Positions 15,163-24,098 of a stretch of DNA of 28,548 nt are shown here, piece by piece (within the stretch, counting starts at the first letter, position 1; every line of letters starts with the position of its first letter). The notes under the pieces were generated by a model that saw nothing but the letters and a program-made list of their open reading frames with translations, was not told the origin of the DNA and did no database searches. The DNA is taken from the NCBI GenBank assembly GCA_036265435.1, contig DATAPB010000197.1, positions 1 to 28,548 of the forward strand, in the 5' to 3' direction. Made by a program: the position numbers and the translations under genes. The stretch is from DASUPK01 sp036265435 (GTDB taxonomy: Bacteria > Actinomycetota > Thermoleophilia > Solirubrobacterales > 70-9).

Positions 15163-18021
15163 ATGCCAGAGCCGCGCTCGCTGATCGGGCGGGAAGAGGA
15201 GCTCGGCAGCCTGAGGGAGAAGCTGCGCAACGCGCTCGACGGAGAGGGTGCGCTGGTCCTCGTCTCCGGCGAGGCCGGGGTCGGTAAGACCCGTTTGCTC
15301 GAGGAGCTCTGCGCGGGGGCGGAGGTCCCGGTCTTCCGCGGGGCGGCCCGCCAGGAGACCACCCCGGCCTACGGCCCGGTGGTCGCGGCGCTGCGCTCGG
15401 CGCTGCGGGCCGATCCCGACGCGCTCGGCGACTGCGGCCCGCTCGGCGAGCATCTCCACCTCCTGCTGCCGGAGCTCGGCCCGGCCGCTGACGACGTCGA
15501 CCCGACGACGCTCCGCGAGTCCCTGCGCGCCGCTCTGGTGTCGCTCGCCGGCGACGGTGGTGCGCTGGTCGTCCTCGACGACCTGCAGTGGTCCGACGCG
15601 GCGACCCTCGAGTTCATCGCAGAGGTCGCCCCGACACTCGATGGTGCTCCCCTTCTGCTCGTCGGCGCCTACCGCTCCGACGAGCTCCCGCGTGACCACC
15701 CGCTCCGAGGGACGCGCAATCAGCTTCGCCGCGGGCACGCCCTGGAGGAGGTTCCCCTCGGCAGATTCGATTTGGATGACACCGCGGCGCTGCTCGACGA
15801 GGCGCTCGGCTCGGAGGTGTCGCGGCCGCTTCTGCGAGCGGTCCACGACCGCTCCCAGGGCCTGCCCTTCTTCGTGGAGGAGCTGGCGCGCGCGCTCGAG
15901 ACGGAGAACCGGCTCCAGAAGGGAGCCGCGGGCCTCGAGCTCGCCGAGGGCAGCGACGTCACCGTGCCGGACACGGTTCGCGATGCGGTGCTCCTGCGCT
16001 CTGCGGAGCTCTCGCCCGAGGGCAGAACGGCAGCGGAGGTCGCGGCCGTCGCCGGCCAGCGCTTTCCGCTCGAGGCCGTCGTTGGGCTGTCCAGCGAGGC
16101 CGGCGTCGGGGAGCTGCTCGAACTCGGGCTCGTCGTCGATCAGGGCTCCGGCGTGGGCGAGTTCCGCCACGCGCTGGTCCGCGAGTCGCTCTACGGGGAC
16201 GTGCCGTGGCTCCGGCGCCGCGAGCTCCACCGCACGCTTGCGGGGCGACTCGAGGCCGCCGGCGCCCCCAACGTCGAGCTCGCCGCTCAGTGGATGGGGG
16301 CCCGCGACGAGGATCGAGCGCGCGAGTTCTACCTGCGCGCCGCCGAGGACTTCGCGGCTGTCCATGCGTGCCGCGACGCGGCGACGATGTCCCGGCGTGC
16401 GCTGGAGCTGTGGCCGGAGGGCGAAGCGCTGGAACGCCGGCTGGCCACCCTCGAGCAGCACGCCGGCTGGGCGGAGCTGGCCGGCGACCTCCCCGCGGCC
16501 GCGCGGAGCTGGCGCGAGGTCTCGGCGCTCTGCGTGGACGACGTCGCCGAGCTGGCGACGGCCAAGCGGCGGCTGGGCCGGGTCTTCGCGATCCAGGGCG
16601 ACCGGACCGGCGCGATCGAGGCGCTGACCGGCGCCGCCGAGGCCGCCGCCGCCAGCGGAGATCCCGCCGGAGCCGCGGCGGATCGGCTACGGGCCGCCGA
16701 CTACCTCCAGTTCGCCGGCCGCCACCCGGAGTCACTGGAGCTGATCCGGGCCGCCGCCGGGGACGCCGGAGATGCCGGGAGAGTCGACCTGCAGGCTCGC
16801 GCGCTGGCGGCCGAGGGCGTCGTGCGCGCGAAGCGCGGCGAGTACGAGCCCGGCGTCGGCCTCGTCAAGGAGGGATTGAGTCTCGCGCTCGAGCATGATC
16901 TCAGCGCCGAGTCCATCGATGCCTATCAGCGCCTCGGCACCGCCCTCGAGCAGTCGGGCGACTATTCCGGCGCCGAGGCGGCGCTGACCAGCGCGCTCGA
17001 TCTCTGCGACGCCTCGGGCGAGCGCAACCCCGAGGCGGGCTGCGTCGCCTGCCTCGCCTACGTCGTCCGCGAGCTGGGCGAGTGGAAGAGGGCGTCCGAG
17101 CTCTCGCAGGAGCTGATCGCCGCGCACGAGGGCGATGGGGTGCGGACCGTCGCCGAGGGGGTGTTCGGCTATGTGCGCGCCTTCCGCGGTGAGCTCGGTC
17201 GCGCGCGTCGTGCCCTTTCCGCCGGCCTGCAGCTCGCTCGGCGGCTGGACGTCCTCTCGATGCAGGTCGACTGCGCGGCGTCCCTCGCGGTCGTCGCCGA
17301 CTACGACGGCGATTCAGAGCTCGCTCTCGAGCAGTGCCGGTTCCTGGTTTCGCGCTGGGAGCGGAGCGAGGACCACCACTACGCCGTCTGGGGGCTTCGG
17401 CTCTCAGCCCTGTTGTTCGCCCAGGCCGGAGCGAAGGCCGATGCCCATGCCGCCGCGCAGGGGCTCACCAGGATCGCCGACGACTCTGGGCATCCCGACG
17501 CCCTGGCGGCGCTAGCCCACGCGCTGGGCGAGATCGCGCTGGCGGACGGCGAGGCGGAGATCGCCGCCGAGCAGATGATGCGCGCCGTGGAGCTGCATGG
17601 CTCCCTGCGAATCCCGGCCGAACGGGCGCAGATCCTCCAGCGCACCGGCGTCGCCCTGGCGGCCGCCGGCGAGCGCGAGCTGGCAATCGAGCGCCACGCG
17701 GAGGCCTACCGGATCGCCCGCAACCTGGGCGCGCGACCGCTCGCCGGCCGGGCGGCGACAGCGATCGAGGACCTCGGCGAGTCCGCGGAGCAGCGGCTCG
17801 GTCGGACGGCGACAGACGGGGAGGGCAGTCCGCTCTCCCGGCGGGAGCTCGAGGTCATCCGGCTTGTCGCCGACGGGCTGACGAACCGCGAGATCGCCGG
17901 GCAGCTCTTCCTCAGCCCGCGCACGGTCGACATGCACGTGCGGAACATCCTCTCCAAGTTCGATTGCCGCTCGCGCGTCGAGGCCAGCATCAAGGCCGGC
18001 GAGGCGGGCCTGCTGAACTAA
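15163..18021 (+). CDS. LAL-type LuxR family transcriptional regulator (AAA ATPase-TPR-HTH)
   Basis: About 952 residues. The N-terminal STAND-type ATPase has LIGREEELGSLREKL, Walker A GEAGVGKTR (36-44) and Walker B LVVLDDLQWSD (135-145). A long helical, Ala/Leu/Glu-rich middle region (about 370-880) looks like tetratricopeptide repeats. The C-terminus is a LuxR/GerE helix-turn-helix: LSRRELEVIRLVADGLTNREIAGQLFLSPRTVDMHVRNILSKF (from about 891). Large ATP-binding regulators of the LuxR family (LAL, like MalT) bind an inducer, oligomerise with ATP and activate transcription. An in-frame reading continues back to 15082, but that would include the terminator hairpin; I start at the ATG at 15163, before which sits TACACT. 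The target genes are unknown; the following DUF899 gene, 60 bp downstream, is one candidate. Confidence 0.92.
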   Translation: MPEPRSLIGREEELGSLREKLRNALDGEGALVLVSGEAGVGKTRLLEELCAGAEVPVFRGAARQETTPAYGPVVAALRSALRADPDALGDCGPLGEHLHLLLPELGPAADDVDPTTLRESLRAALVSLAGDGGALVVLDDLQWSDAATLEFIAEVAPTLDGAPLLLVGAYRSDELPRDHPLRGTRNQLRRGHALEEVPLGRFDLDDTAALLDEALGSEVSRPLLRAVHDRSQGLPFFVEELARALETENRLQKGAAGLELAEGSDVTVPDTVRDAVLLRSAELSPEGRTAAEVAAVAGQRFPLEAVVGLSSEAGVGELLELGLVVDQGSGVGEFRHALVRESLYGDVPWLRRRELHRTLAGRLEAAGAPNVELAAQWMGARDEDRAREFYLRAAEDFAAVHACRDAATMSRRALELWPEGEALERRLATLEQHAGWAELAGDLPAAARSWREVSALCVDDVAELATAKRRLGRVFAIQGDRTGAIEALTGAAEAAAASGDPAGAAADRLRAADYLQFAGRHPESLELIRAAAGDAGDAGRVDLQARALAAEGVVRAKRGEYEPGVGLVKEGLSLALEHDLSAESIDAYQRLGTALEQSGDYSGAEAALTSALDLCDASGERNPEAGCVACLAYVVRELGEWKRASELSQELIAAHEGDGVRTVAEGVFGYVRAFRGELGRARRALSAGLQLARRLDVLSMQVDCAASLAVVADYDGDSELALEQCRFLVSRWERSEDHHYAVWGLRLSALLFAQAGAKADAHAAAQGLTRIADDSGHPDALAALAHALGEIALADGEAEIAAEQMMRAVELHGSLRIPAERAQILQRTGVALAAAGERELAIERHAEAYRIARNLGARPLAGRAATAIEDLGESAEQRLGRTATDGEGSPLSRRELEVIRLVADGLTNREIAGQLFLSPRTVDMHVRNILSKFDCRSRVEASIKAGEAGLLN

Positions 18022-18081
18022 CGATTAGTTTCCGCGCTGCCTCGAGTCTCGTTTCACGTATCCGACCAGGAAGGAGCCGAG

Positions 18082-18819
18082 ATGGCTGAGCACAGGACCG
18101 GAACGCGCGAGGAGTGGGAGGCGGCTCGAGCGGAGCTGTCGAAGCTCGAGTCCGAGCAGGCCGAGCGGAACAAGGAGATCGCCGAGAAGCGGCGGTCGCT
18201 GCCCTGGGTTCGGGTCGACAAGGAGTACGAGTTCGACACCGAGGAAGGCAGGAAGAGCCTCGCCGAGCTCTTCGACGGCCGGTCGCAGATCCTCGCCTAC
18301 AACATCATGTACGGGCCCGATTACGAGGTCGGCGCCTGCCCGGGCTGCTCGAACCTCGCGGACGAGCTTGACGCCTCGGTCATCCACATGAACCACCGCG
18401 ACGTCACGCTGATGTGCTTCTCGCGGGCGCCGATCGACCGTCTTGCCGCCTACAGGGAGCGGATGGGGTGGAGCTTCCCGTACGTTTCGACCTACGAGAG
18501 CGATTTCCCCTTCGACTTCGGGCTCGCCATGACCGAGGAGCAGGCCGAGCAGATCCCCGAGGTCAAGGAGATGATCGAGGACCCGCCCGAGTGGCTCCGG
18601 GACTGGGGCGAGATGGTGGGCGCCGATCTCAAGGACGGCCTCCGCGAGGGCCCCGGCTTCATCGCCTTCGCGCGGGACAACGGAGACGTCTATTTCACCT
18701 ACCAGGTGATGGCGCCCGACCCATTCGTGGCGCCTTACTTCTCCTTCCTGCTGAACCGCACGCCGAAGGAGCAGCCCGAGGAGCCCCGCGCCTGGCGGAA
18801 GGACGAGTACCCGGACTGA
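18082..18819 (+). CDS. DUF899 thioredoxin-like protein
   Basis: A 245-residue protein opening with GTREEWEAARAELSKLESEQ (a helical segment), RRSLPWVRVDKEYEFDTEEGRKSLAELFDGRSQILAYNIMYGPDYEVGACPGCSNLADELDASVIHMNHRDVTLMCFSRAPIDRLAAYRERMGWSFPYVS. This is the DUF899 pattern, a thioredoxin-fold family with a C-P-G-C motif (within residues about 88-96) in place of the classical CxxC redox site. A redox role is likely but no partner is known. The ATG at 18082 has AGGAAGGAG upstream. The gene follows the LAL regulator by 60 bp in the same direction and converges with the DAO-type oxidoreductase across 21 bp. Confidence 0.87.
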   Translation: MAEHRTGTREEWEAARAELSKLESEQAERNKEIAEKRRSLPWVRVDKEYEFDTEEGRKSLAELFDGRSQILAYNIMYGPDYEVGACPGCSNLADELDASVIHMNHRDVTLMCFSRAPIDRLAAYRERMGWSFPYVSTYESDFPFDFGLAMTEEQAEQIPEVKEMIEDPPEWLRDWGEMVGADLKDGLREGPGFIAFARDNGDVYFTYQVMAPDPFVAPYFSFLLNRTPKEQPEEPRAWRKDEYPD

Positions 18820-18840
18820 CGCCCTCCGGGGTGGGCCTGC

Positions 18841-20241
18841 TCAGCGCCCGATGTGAAAGCCGATCCGCTCGGGAATCGCCGCCAGCGCTCTGCTGAGTGG
18901 ATCGGCGACGGCGCCCTCCTCCTCGGCGGCCTCCTTCGTCACCAGGCCGGCGCGGATTGCGTTGCCGCCGAGCCAGGATGCGAGACCGGTCGGCACCCTG
19001 TGCGAGTCCGGGTCCACCAGGGCCAGCGCGGAGTGCTCGTCGCGCCGGTCGAGCGCGAGTGAGGCGGCGATCCGCCCCAGCAGCGGCGAGGTGCCGACCC
19101 CGTTCCCGGTGTAGCCGAAGACTGCATGGACCCGATCGGATCCGACCCGGACGACCATGGGCAGATGGCTGGGGGACACGTCGATCGGCCCGCCCCAGGC
19201 GTGGGTGATCCGGCGGCTCTTCAGGCCCGGGAAGAAGGACCGGAGCTGGGCCGCAACCTGGTCCACGATTCCTCGGTCGACCTCGGTCCGCCCTCGGAGC
19301 CTGGCCCCGTAGGCGATCCGGCCACCGCCCCAGCCGAACGCGATTCGTCCGTCCGGGGTGGTCCGCATGTAGTGGATCATCGCCCGGCTGTCGGTGATGC
19401 ATTCGCCGCCGGTCCAACCGATCTCCTCGAGCACTTCGGGGACCGGCTCGGTCAGGACCATGTGGCTAGAGGTCACCGTGAGCCGGCCCCGCAGTGGCGA
19501 TCCGGCAGCCCCGGAGGAGGCACCGAGCGCGAGGACGCACGCATTCGAGCGGATCCGGGCCGCCGGCGTCTCTGCCATGCAGCCCGACGGTCCGGAGCGC
19601 AGCCGCCGGAGCGGCGAGCCCTCGAAGACCCTGACCCCGGGCCGCTCGGCAAGCCGCTCGCGAAGCCCGAGCGCCAGGCGCGCCGGCTGAACCGTGGCCG
19701 CTCCCGGATAGAGCGCGGCGGCGCGGAAGCGGGGGGAACGGCAGCGCCGTCGCACCTCCTCTGCGCTGAGCTCCACGACCGCGTCGGCCTCTCCGATCTC
19801 CCGGCAGACCGCCGGCACCTCTCGCCAGACCCCATCCTGAGCGGGTGCGGCCGATATCTGGAGGTATCCGCGCTGTCGCCACCAGGCGTCGACCTCCTGC
19901 TCCGAGCAGAAACGGCCGATCCCGTCGACCGCGTCCTGGGCGGCCCGGACGACCTTCGCCGTCGCCTGCGCTCCCAAGCGCTCGCGCAGGGTGTGGGCGC
20001 TGAACCACATCGCGTTGGCGAAGCCGCCGTTGCGGCCGCTCGGTCCGTGTCCGCAGCGGTCCGCCTCCACGATGATGACCTTCGCCTCTGGCTCGAGCTG
20101 CGAGATCCGCCAGGCAGCCCACATTCCGGTGTAGCCACCCCCGACGACGAGCGCGTCGCAACTGAGCTCGCCCTCGGCCGAGGGCAGTGGCGGGCGGTCG
20201 CCCGCCTCCTCGAGCCAGTAGCCGTGAGCCGTGTGCTTCAT
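18841..20241 (-). CDS. FAD-dependent oxidoreductase, DAO/gamma-glutamylputrescine oxidase-like
   Basis: About 466 residues from the ATG at 20241. After MKHTAHGYWLEEAGDRPPL comes CDALVVGGGYTGMWAAWRIS, the FAD Rossmann motif, then VIIVEADRCGHGPSGRNGGFAN, the substrate-side loop typical of PuuB-like amine oxidases. The C-terminal HAVFGYTGNGVGTSPLLGRIAASLAL is the second FAD motif of the DAO fold. Members oxidise secondary or gamma-glutamylated amines; the substrate is unknown. A longer frame to 20343 exists but would overlap the DUF1365 gene and adds non-homologous residues. No Shine-Dalgarno sequence is visible; the AT-rich TTTCATACATA just before the start may be a -10 region. It lies 70 bp downstream of the DUF1365 gene, so read-through from the light-operon promoter is possible. 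Confidence 0.85.
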   Translation of the reverse strand: MKHTAHGYWLEEAGDRPPLPSAEGELSCDALVVGGGYTGMWAAWRISQLEPEAKVIIVEADRCGHGPSGRNGGFANAMWFSAHTLRERLGAQATAKVVRAAQDAVDGIGRFCSEQEVDAWWRQRGYLQISAAPAQDGVWREVPAVCREIGEADAVVELSAEEVRRRCRSPRFRAAALYPGAATVQPARLALGLRERLAERPGVRVFEGSPLRRLRSGPSGCMAETPAARIRSNACVLALGASSGAAGSPLRGRLTVTSSHMVLTEPVPEVLEEIGWTGGECITDSRAMIHYMRTTPDGRIAFGWGGGRIAYGARLRGRTEVDRGIVDQVAAQLRSFFPGLKSRRITHAWGGPIDVSPSHLPMVVRVGSDRVHAVFGYTGNGVGTSPLLGRIAASLALDRRDEHSALALVDPDSHRVPTGLASWLGGNAIRAGLVTKEAAEEEGAVADPLSRALAAIPERIGFHIGR

Positions 20242-20311
20242 GGGTATGTATGAAATCGCGACGGCAGCGCAGCGTGGAGCGCCCCGCCCGGGCTGCTCAA
20301 CAGAAGCCGGG

Positions 20312-21100
20312 TTAACGCTCAGATGGGCAAGCAGCTTGCCCACCTGATCTCAGGGCCGGGTGTGGATGGACTGCGGCCCCTCGAGCCTTGAGCCGCACGG
20401 CGTTCGCGTAGATCCGCGTCAGCGTCGTGAGCGTCATCGGCGGATATGCGACCAGCAGCCGAAGCATCCGCCCGCGCGTCAACTCGACCCGGCGGAGCGC
20501 CATCGTGGCGACGAAGACCTCCTCCTCCTCGCGTTCGAGGTTGCTGATCACGATGCCGAGCCTGTCGCCGGGCGATGTCACCGAGATCTCATAGGTCTGG
20601 TCCATTGGCTGGAACGGGGAGACATGCATCCGCTTCTCGAATATGGCGGTGACCCGGCCCTCTGGACCGGCTGATCGCCCGTCCAGCACGTAGGCCGTCC
20701 GCTCCCCCCAGGGAGTGCTCGTCACCTCGGCGATCACGGCCTCGACCCCACTGCCGTCTCGTGCGTGCAGGAAGAGAAACGAGACCGGGTTGAACCCGGC
20801 TCCCAGATACCTGGGGTTGGCCAACACGCGGACGGGCCCGTCAGGTCTGTGCCCCAGACGGGCCTGGGTCAGGTCGCGGGCTCTCTGAGCCAGCGACCCG
20901 GATCCTCCCGGCAGGTAATCCGCCTCGCGGAATCTCGCCGGCGCTGGTCCCCGCGCCGACCACAGCGGGATTGGGTCGAGCAGCTCCGGCAACTCCTCCA
21001 GATCGAACAGCGGCAGGAAGATGCGGTAGCCGAAGGAGTGGGGGACCGGTCCGAGCCGGCGGTGCGCGACCCAGCCTTCGTAGATGGCCGAATTGGTCAT
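20312..21100 (-). CDS. DUF1365 family protein
   Basis: A 262-residue protein with the DUF1365 signature: SAIYEGWVAHRRLGPVPHSFGYRIFLPLFDLEELPELL at the N-terminus, RVLANPRYLGAGFNPVSFLFLHARDG in the middle, then VSPFQPMDQTYEISVTSPGDRLGIVISNLERE. The family is of unknown biochemical function. It is found next to an NAD/FAD-binding protein and often near SDR, photolyase and MerR-B12 regulators, as here; a role in lipid modification or pigment-like photoprotection has been suggested from such contexts. The start overlaps the stop of the upstream FAD protein (ATGA), so translation is coupled. It is the last gene of the coupled set. Confidence 0.9.
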   Translation of the reverse strand: MTNSAIYEGWVAHRRLGPVPHSFGYRIFLPLFDLEELPELLDPIPLWSARGPAPARFREADYLPGGSGSLAQRARDLTQARLGHRPDGPVRVLANPRYLGAGFNPVSFLFLHARDGSGVEAVIAEVTSTPWGERTAYVLDGRSAGPEGRVTAIFEKRMHVSPFQPMDQTYEISVTSPGDRLGIVISNLEREEEEVFVATMALRRVELTRGRMLRLLVAYPPMTLTTLTRIYANAVRLKARGAAVHPHPALRSGGQAACPSER

Positions 21101-22440
21101 GCCGCCTCCGCCAGACGCTCCGGGAGCCTCTGAGGGAGATCCACCTTGGGCGCCGACCGGCCCGACTGTTGGAGCGGCCCACGGCCCCCGAGACTCTGCG
21201 CGACCCGCAGGGCCGACCAGACGCCGTCCTCATGAAACCCCCACCGCCAGTAGGCACCGCAGTAGTGCGTCCGCCGTGACCCCGAGATCTCCGCCCAGCG
21301 CCGTTGCGCGGCGATTCCCGCCGGGGTGAAGACGGGATGGGCGTAGTCGATGCTGCGGATCACCGCTTCCGGATCGATCGCCTCGGTCATGTTGAGCGTC
21401 ACCAGGAAGTCGCGATTCGCGTCGAGCGACTGCAGGCGGTTCATGTGGTACGTCACGGTTGTCCTGCCGCTGGGACGATCGGTGAGGTGGTAGTTCCAGC
21501 TCGCCCAGGCGCTTCGACGTCGCGGCATCAGGCCGGCGTCGGTGTGAAGGACAGCTTCGTTTCGCTGGTAGGGGATCGCGCCGAGCACCTCGGACTCGGC
21601 GGGGTTGGCGTCCGAGAGCAGGCGCAGCGCGATGTCCGAATGGACCGCGATTACGACCTCGTCGAACCGCTCGCACGAGTCGTCCAGTGCGATCACCACG
21701 CCTCCAGTCGAGCGGTGGATGCGACGCACGGGTGTGTCCAGGTGAAGGCGCTCGCGAAAGGGCGCTATCAGCGCCTCGACGTAGCGGCGCGAGCCGCCCG
21801 TGATCGACCGCCACGATGGTCGGCCCCGCAGCTGCAGGACGCGGTGGTTGTCGAAGAACTCCGCGAGGAAGCCTGCGGGGAAGCTCCACATCTGGGCCGG
21901 ATCCGCGGACCACACCGCGGAGGCCTGCGGCACAAGCAGCCTCTCGACGAAGTACTCCGAATAGCCGCCATCCGCGAGGAAGCGCCGGAGCGACGGACCC
22001 CGGCCTCCGCTCCCGACGAGCTTGCGCGCCTCGCGATTGAAGCGCACGAGGTCGCGCAGCATGCGGTGAAAGCGCGGATCGAGCGCGTGGGCGGGACGCG
22101 CGAAGATGCCCCGGGCCCCCGTAGTCGCCCACTCGAAACCCCCGCGGCCATCTGACACCGAGAAGCTCATGTCAGCCGGCTGCGAGGCCACTCCCAGCTC
22201 AGCGAGCATCCGTTCGAAGTTCGGGTAGTTGACCTCGTTGAAGACGATGAAGCCGGTATCGACCGACCGGGTTCCGAGAGGCGTCTCGACGTCGATGGTG
22301 TTCGTGTGGCCGCCCGGGTAGGAGGCCGCCTCGAAGACGCGCACTTCGTGACCAGCCCGATGCAGCTCGGCCGCCGCGACGACGCCGGAGACCCCTGCGC
22401 CGACGACGGCGATGCGCTTGGAATCCGCGAAGCGCCTCAT
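21097..22440 (-). CDS. NAD/FAD-binding amine-oxidase-like protein (COG2907 type)
   Basis: A 447-residue flavoprotein: RIAVVGAGVSGVVAAAELHRAGHEVRVFEAASYPGGHTNTIDVETPLGTRSVDTGFIVFNEVNYPNFERML. The GGHTNT and VDTGFIVFNxxNYPNF strings are characteristic of the COG2907 family, which accompanies DUF1365. The C-terminus (THYCGAYWRWGFHEDGVWSALRVAQSL) includes the usual GAYWxxGFHEDGxxSA closing motif. The substrate is unknown; related genes are associated with modification of membrane fatty acids. It is translationally coupled at both ends: its ATG overlaps the SRPBCC stop and its stop overlaps the DUF1365 ATG. This pairing strongly suggests one pathway with DUF1365. No cyclopropane-fatty-acid synthase-like methyltransferase, a common third partner, is present here. 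Confidence 0.9.
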   Translation of the reverse strand: MRRFADSKRIAVVGAGVSGVVAAAELHRAGHEVRVFEAASYPGGHTNTIDVETPLGTRSVDTGFIVFNEVNYPNFERMLAELGVASQPADMSFSVSDGRGGFEWATTGARGIFARPAHALDPRFHRMLRDLVRFNREARKLVGSGGRGPSLRRFLADGGYSEYFVERLLVPQASAVWSADPAQMWSFPAGFLAEFFDNHRVLQLRGRPSWRSITGGSRRYVEALIAPFRERLHLDTPVRRIHRSTGGVVIALDDSCERFDEVVIAVHSDIALRLLSDANPAESEVLGAIPYQRNEAVLHTDAGLMPRRRSAWASWNYHLTDRPSGRTTVTYHMNRLQSLDANRDFLVTLNMTEAIDPEAVIRSIDYAHPVFTPAGIAAQRRWAEISGSRRTHYCGAYWRWGFHEDGVWSALRVAQSLGGRGPLQQSGRSAPKVDLPQRLPERLAEAA

Positions 22441-22907
22441 GCCGTCACTCGGTCGCCGGGCGCCTGAAGTGCCGGCTCGCCGAGCCGCTCGTTCAGGCCC
22501 CGCTTCGCCTTCTCTCCGAGTCGGTTGAAGAGCGCGCGCAGCGGGAGCTCGAAGACCTTTCTGAGGCCCCGCAGCCGGAGATCCGCAGCCCAGGTCACCC
22601 TGCTAGTCCCCGCCCCGGTCGGCTCGATCCGTGCCTCGTCGCGCACCGAGACCGCATCCGTCTCGGCCGCGAAGACCACCCGGCTGGGCGGGCTGATTTC
22701 GACCACGCGATACGGCAAGGTGATGCCCCGGCCGCCGAAGCGGACCACGAGCTCGTAGCGGGCGGTCTCCGAGCGGGGTTTGCCGGAGGTCAGCTTCACG
22801 CTCTCGACGCTCGGGTCCCACTGTGCGGCCGAGCGCAGGTCGGCCAGGTATTGCCAGATCGCCTCGGCGCTGTGAGGTGCCTCAACCGTGCCGCGATATC
22901 TCGCCAT
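22437..22907 (-). CDS. SRPBCC (START-like) family protein
   Basis: A 156-residue protein with the helix-grip layout: GTVEAPHSAEAIWQYLADLRSAAQWDPSVESVKL at the start, a series of strands (TARYELVVRFGGRGITLPYRVVEISPPSRVVFAAETDAVSVRDEARIEP, TSRVTWAADLRLRG), and the long C-terminal helix FELPLRALFNRLGEKAKRGLNERL. SRPBCC proteins bind hydrophobic ligands or act in polyketide/lipid metabolism; the ligand here is unknown. GAGGAAG precedes the ATG at 22907, and a 25-bp gap separates it from the SDR stop, the only non-overlapping junction in the coupled operon. It overlaps the FAD protein gene by 4 bp. Confidence 0.85.
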   Translation of the reverse strand: MARYRGTVEAPHSAEAIWQYLADLRSAAQWDPSVESVKLTSGKPRSETARYELVVRFGGRGITLPYRVVEISPPSRVVFAAETDAVSVRDEARIEPTGAGTSRVTWAADLRLRGLRKVFELPLRALFNRLGEKAKRGLNERLGEPALQAPGDRVTA

Positions 22908-22932
22908 TTCGTCTTCCTCGTCGGATCGGTGG

Positions 22933-23919
22933 TCAGCAGATCACGGCCCCGGAGGGCTCCGGAGCCTCGGTTGCGAGCCGCTCGCACTCGCTCCAGAGAC
23001 GTGCGCGGTCCGACGCGGTCTCCCGCGTCGAGGGCAGGCGATGGATCGCGCGGGTCGCACGGTCGTGCCAGAAGCCGCCCGTGGCGGGATCGAGACCCGC
23101 CTGCGTGCCGAGCCAGACGACCGTGTCAGCCCCTTGGTAGGCGTCCCGCAGGAGCGGGCGCATCGCGCGCCGAAAGCGTGGAAGCGACGCGCGCAGCCCG
23201 GGCGTGTCGACCCAGCCGGGATGCATCGCATGGAAGGCGATCTGACTGGCCGCGAACTGCTCGGCCCAGACGGTGTTGATGGCGACCTGCGCTCGTTTGG
23301 TGTGGGAGTAGAAGCGGGCGCCGTCGAAGGGCTCGCGCTGAAGCTGAAGGTCGTCCGGCCGCAGGCGCGCCGTGTACATGCCACCCGAGGAGACGGTGAT
23401 CACCCGCGCCGGGGCGGCTGCCAAGAGCGCGGGGAGTAGCAGCGAGGTGAGCAAAAACGGTCCGAGGACGTTGGTCGCGAAGGTCAGCTCGATCCCTTCC
23501 GGGGTGCATGTGCGCTCCTGCGTCAGCACCCCGGCGTTGTTGACGAGCAGGTCGAGTTGGTCGAATCGCGCCTGAAAGCTCTCGGCGAACCGCCTCACCT
23601 CAGACAGGTCGGAGAGGTCGCAGAGCTCGAGCTCGACGGTGCCCCGTGAACGTGGTAGCCGGGCCTGGATCCGCGCGATCGCCCGGACCGCGCGGTCATG
23701 GTCTCGGGCGAGCATGTGGACCCGCGCGCCAGCCGCTGCGAAGCCCTCGCAGGCTGCCTCGCCGAGGCCCGAACTGCCCCCGGTGACGAGGACGACTCGA
23801 TCCCTCAGGATCGGGTCTCGGACGTTGTCGTCCCAGCGGAAGTTTCTCAAGCGGAAGCCGAGACGGGAGTAGCCGGGCAGCACGGAGAGATCGAGTGCCC
23901 GATCGAGCAGATGGGTCAT
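22933..23919 (-). CDS. Short-chain dehydrogenase/reductase
   Basis: About 328 residues from the ATG at 23919. The classical SDR core is present: VVLVTGGSSGLGEAACEGFAAAG (nucleotide-binding TGxxxGxG, about residues 42-64), LLVNNAGVL (NNAG), ITVSSGG (catalytic Ser) and YSHTKRA (Tyr-x3-Lys). The extended N-terminus (LDRALDLSVLPGYSRLGFRLRNF) and the C-terminal DPATGGFWHDRATRAIHRLP resemble retinol-dehydrogenase/dehydrogenase-reductase DHRS12-like proteins, seen in light-responsive clusters. The reading frame stays open to 24204, but the ATG at 23919 overlaps the TGA of the small membrane protein gene (ATGA) and fits the domain. The likely cofactor is NADP; the substrate is unknown. Confidence 0.9.
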   Translation of the reverse strand: MTHLLDRALDLSVLPGYSRLGFRLRNFRWDDNVRDPILRDRVVLVTGGSSGLGEAACEGFAAAGARVHMLARDHDRAVRAIARIQARLPRSRGTVELELCDLSDLSEVRRFAESFQARFDQLDLLVNNAGVLTQERTCTPEGIELTFATNVLGPFLLTSLLLPALLAAAPARVITVSSGGMYTARLRPDDLQLQREPFDGARFYSHTKRAQVAINTVWAEQFAASQIAFHAMHPGWVDTPGLRASLPRFRRAMRPLLRDAYQGADTVVWLGTQAGLDPATGGFWHDRATRAIHRLPSTRETASDRARLWSECERLATEAPEPSGAVIC

Positions 23920-24098
23920 TGTGGGGTCCCCTCGGGCTCGCGGGAGATCTGGAGCGCCGCCTCGTCCCCGAAGACCACGCGGCCCTGCTCGAAGCGACTT
24001 CGATCGCGACGCTCGTTGACGATCCCCCAGGCGAGCAGGCCCAGCGCGGCGCACACCAGTCCGAAGACGACGACTCCGTAGATGAAGATGCCGATCAT
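23916..24098 (-). CDS. Small single-pass membrane protein
   Basis: A 60-residue protein starting MIGIFIYGVVVFGLVCAALG: one strongly hydrophobic helix (about residues 3-27) followed by a charged cytoplasmic tail (NERRDRSRFEQGRVVFGDEAAL). I do not recognise a family. It is supported as a real gene by its position: its ATG overlaps the TGA of the upstream small protein (ATGA) and its TGA overlaps the SDR ATG. It may anchor or organise the operon's enzymes at the membrane (inference). Confidence 0.7.
   Translation of the reverse strand: MIGIFIYGVVVFGLVCAALGLLAWGIVNERRDRSRFEQGRVVFGDEAALQISREPEGTPQ

Noticed and set aside
14965..16461. 498-codon minus-strand open frame opposite the LAL regulator
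   Set aside because: Shadow of the LuxR-family gene; no domains, low-complexity Arg/Ala/Glu content.
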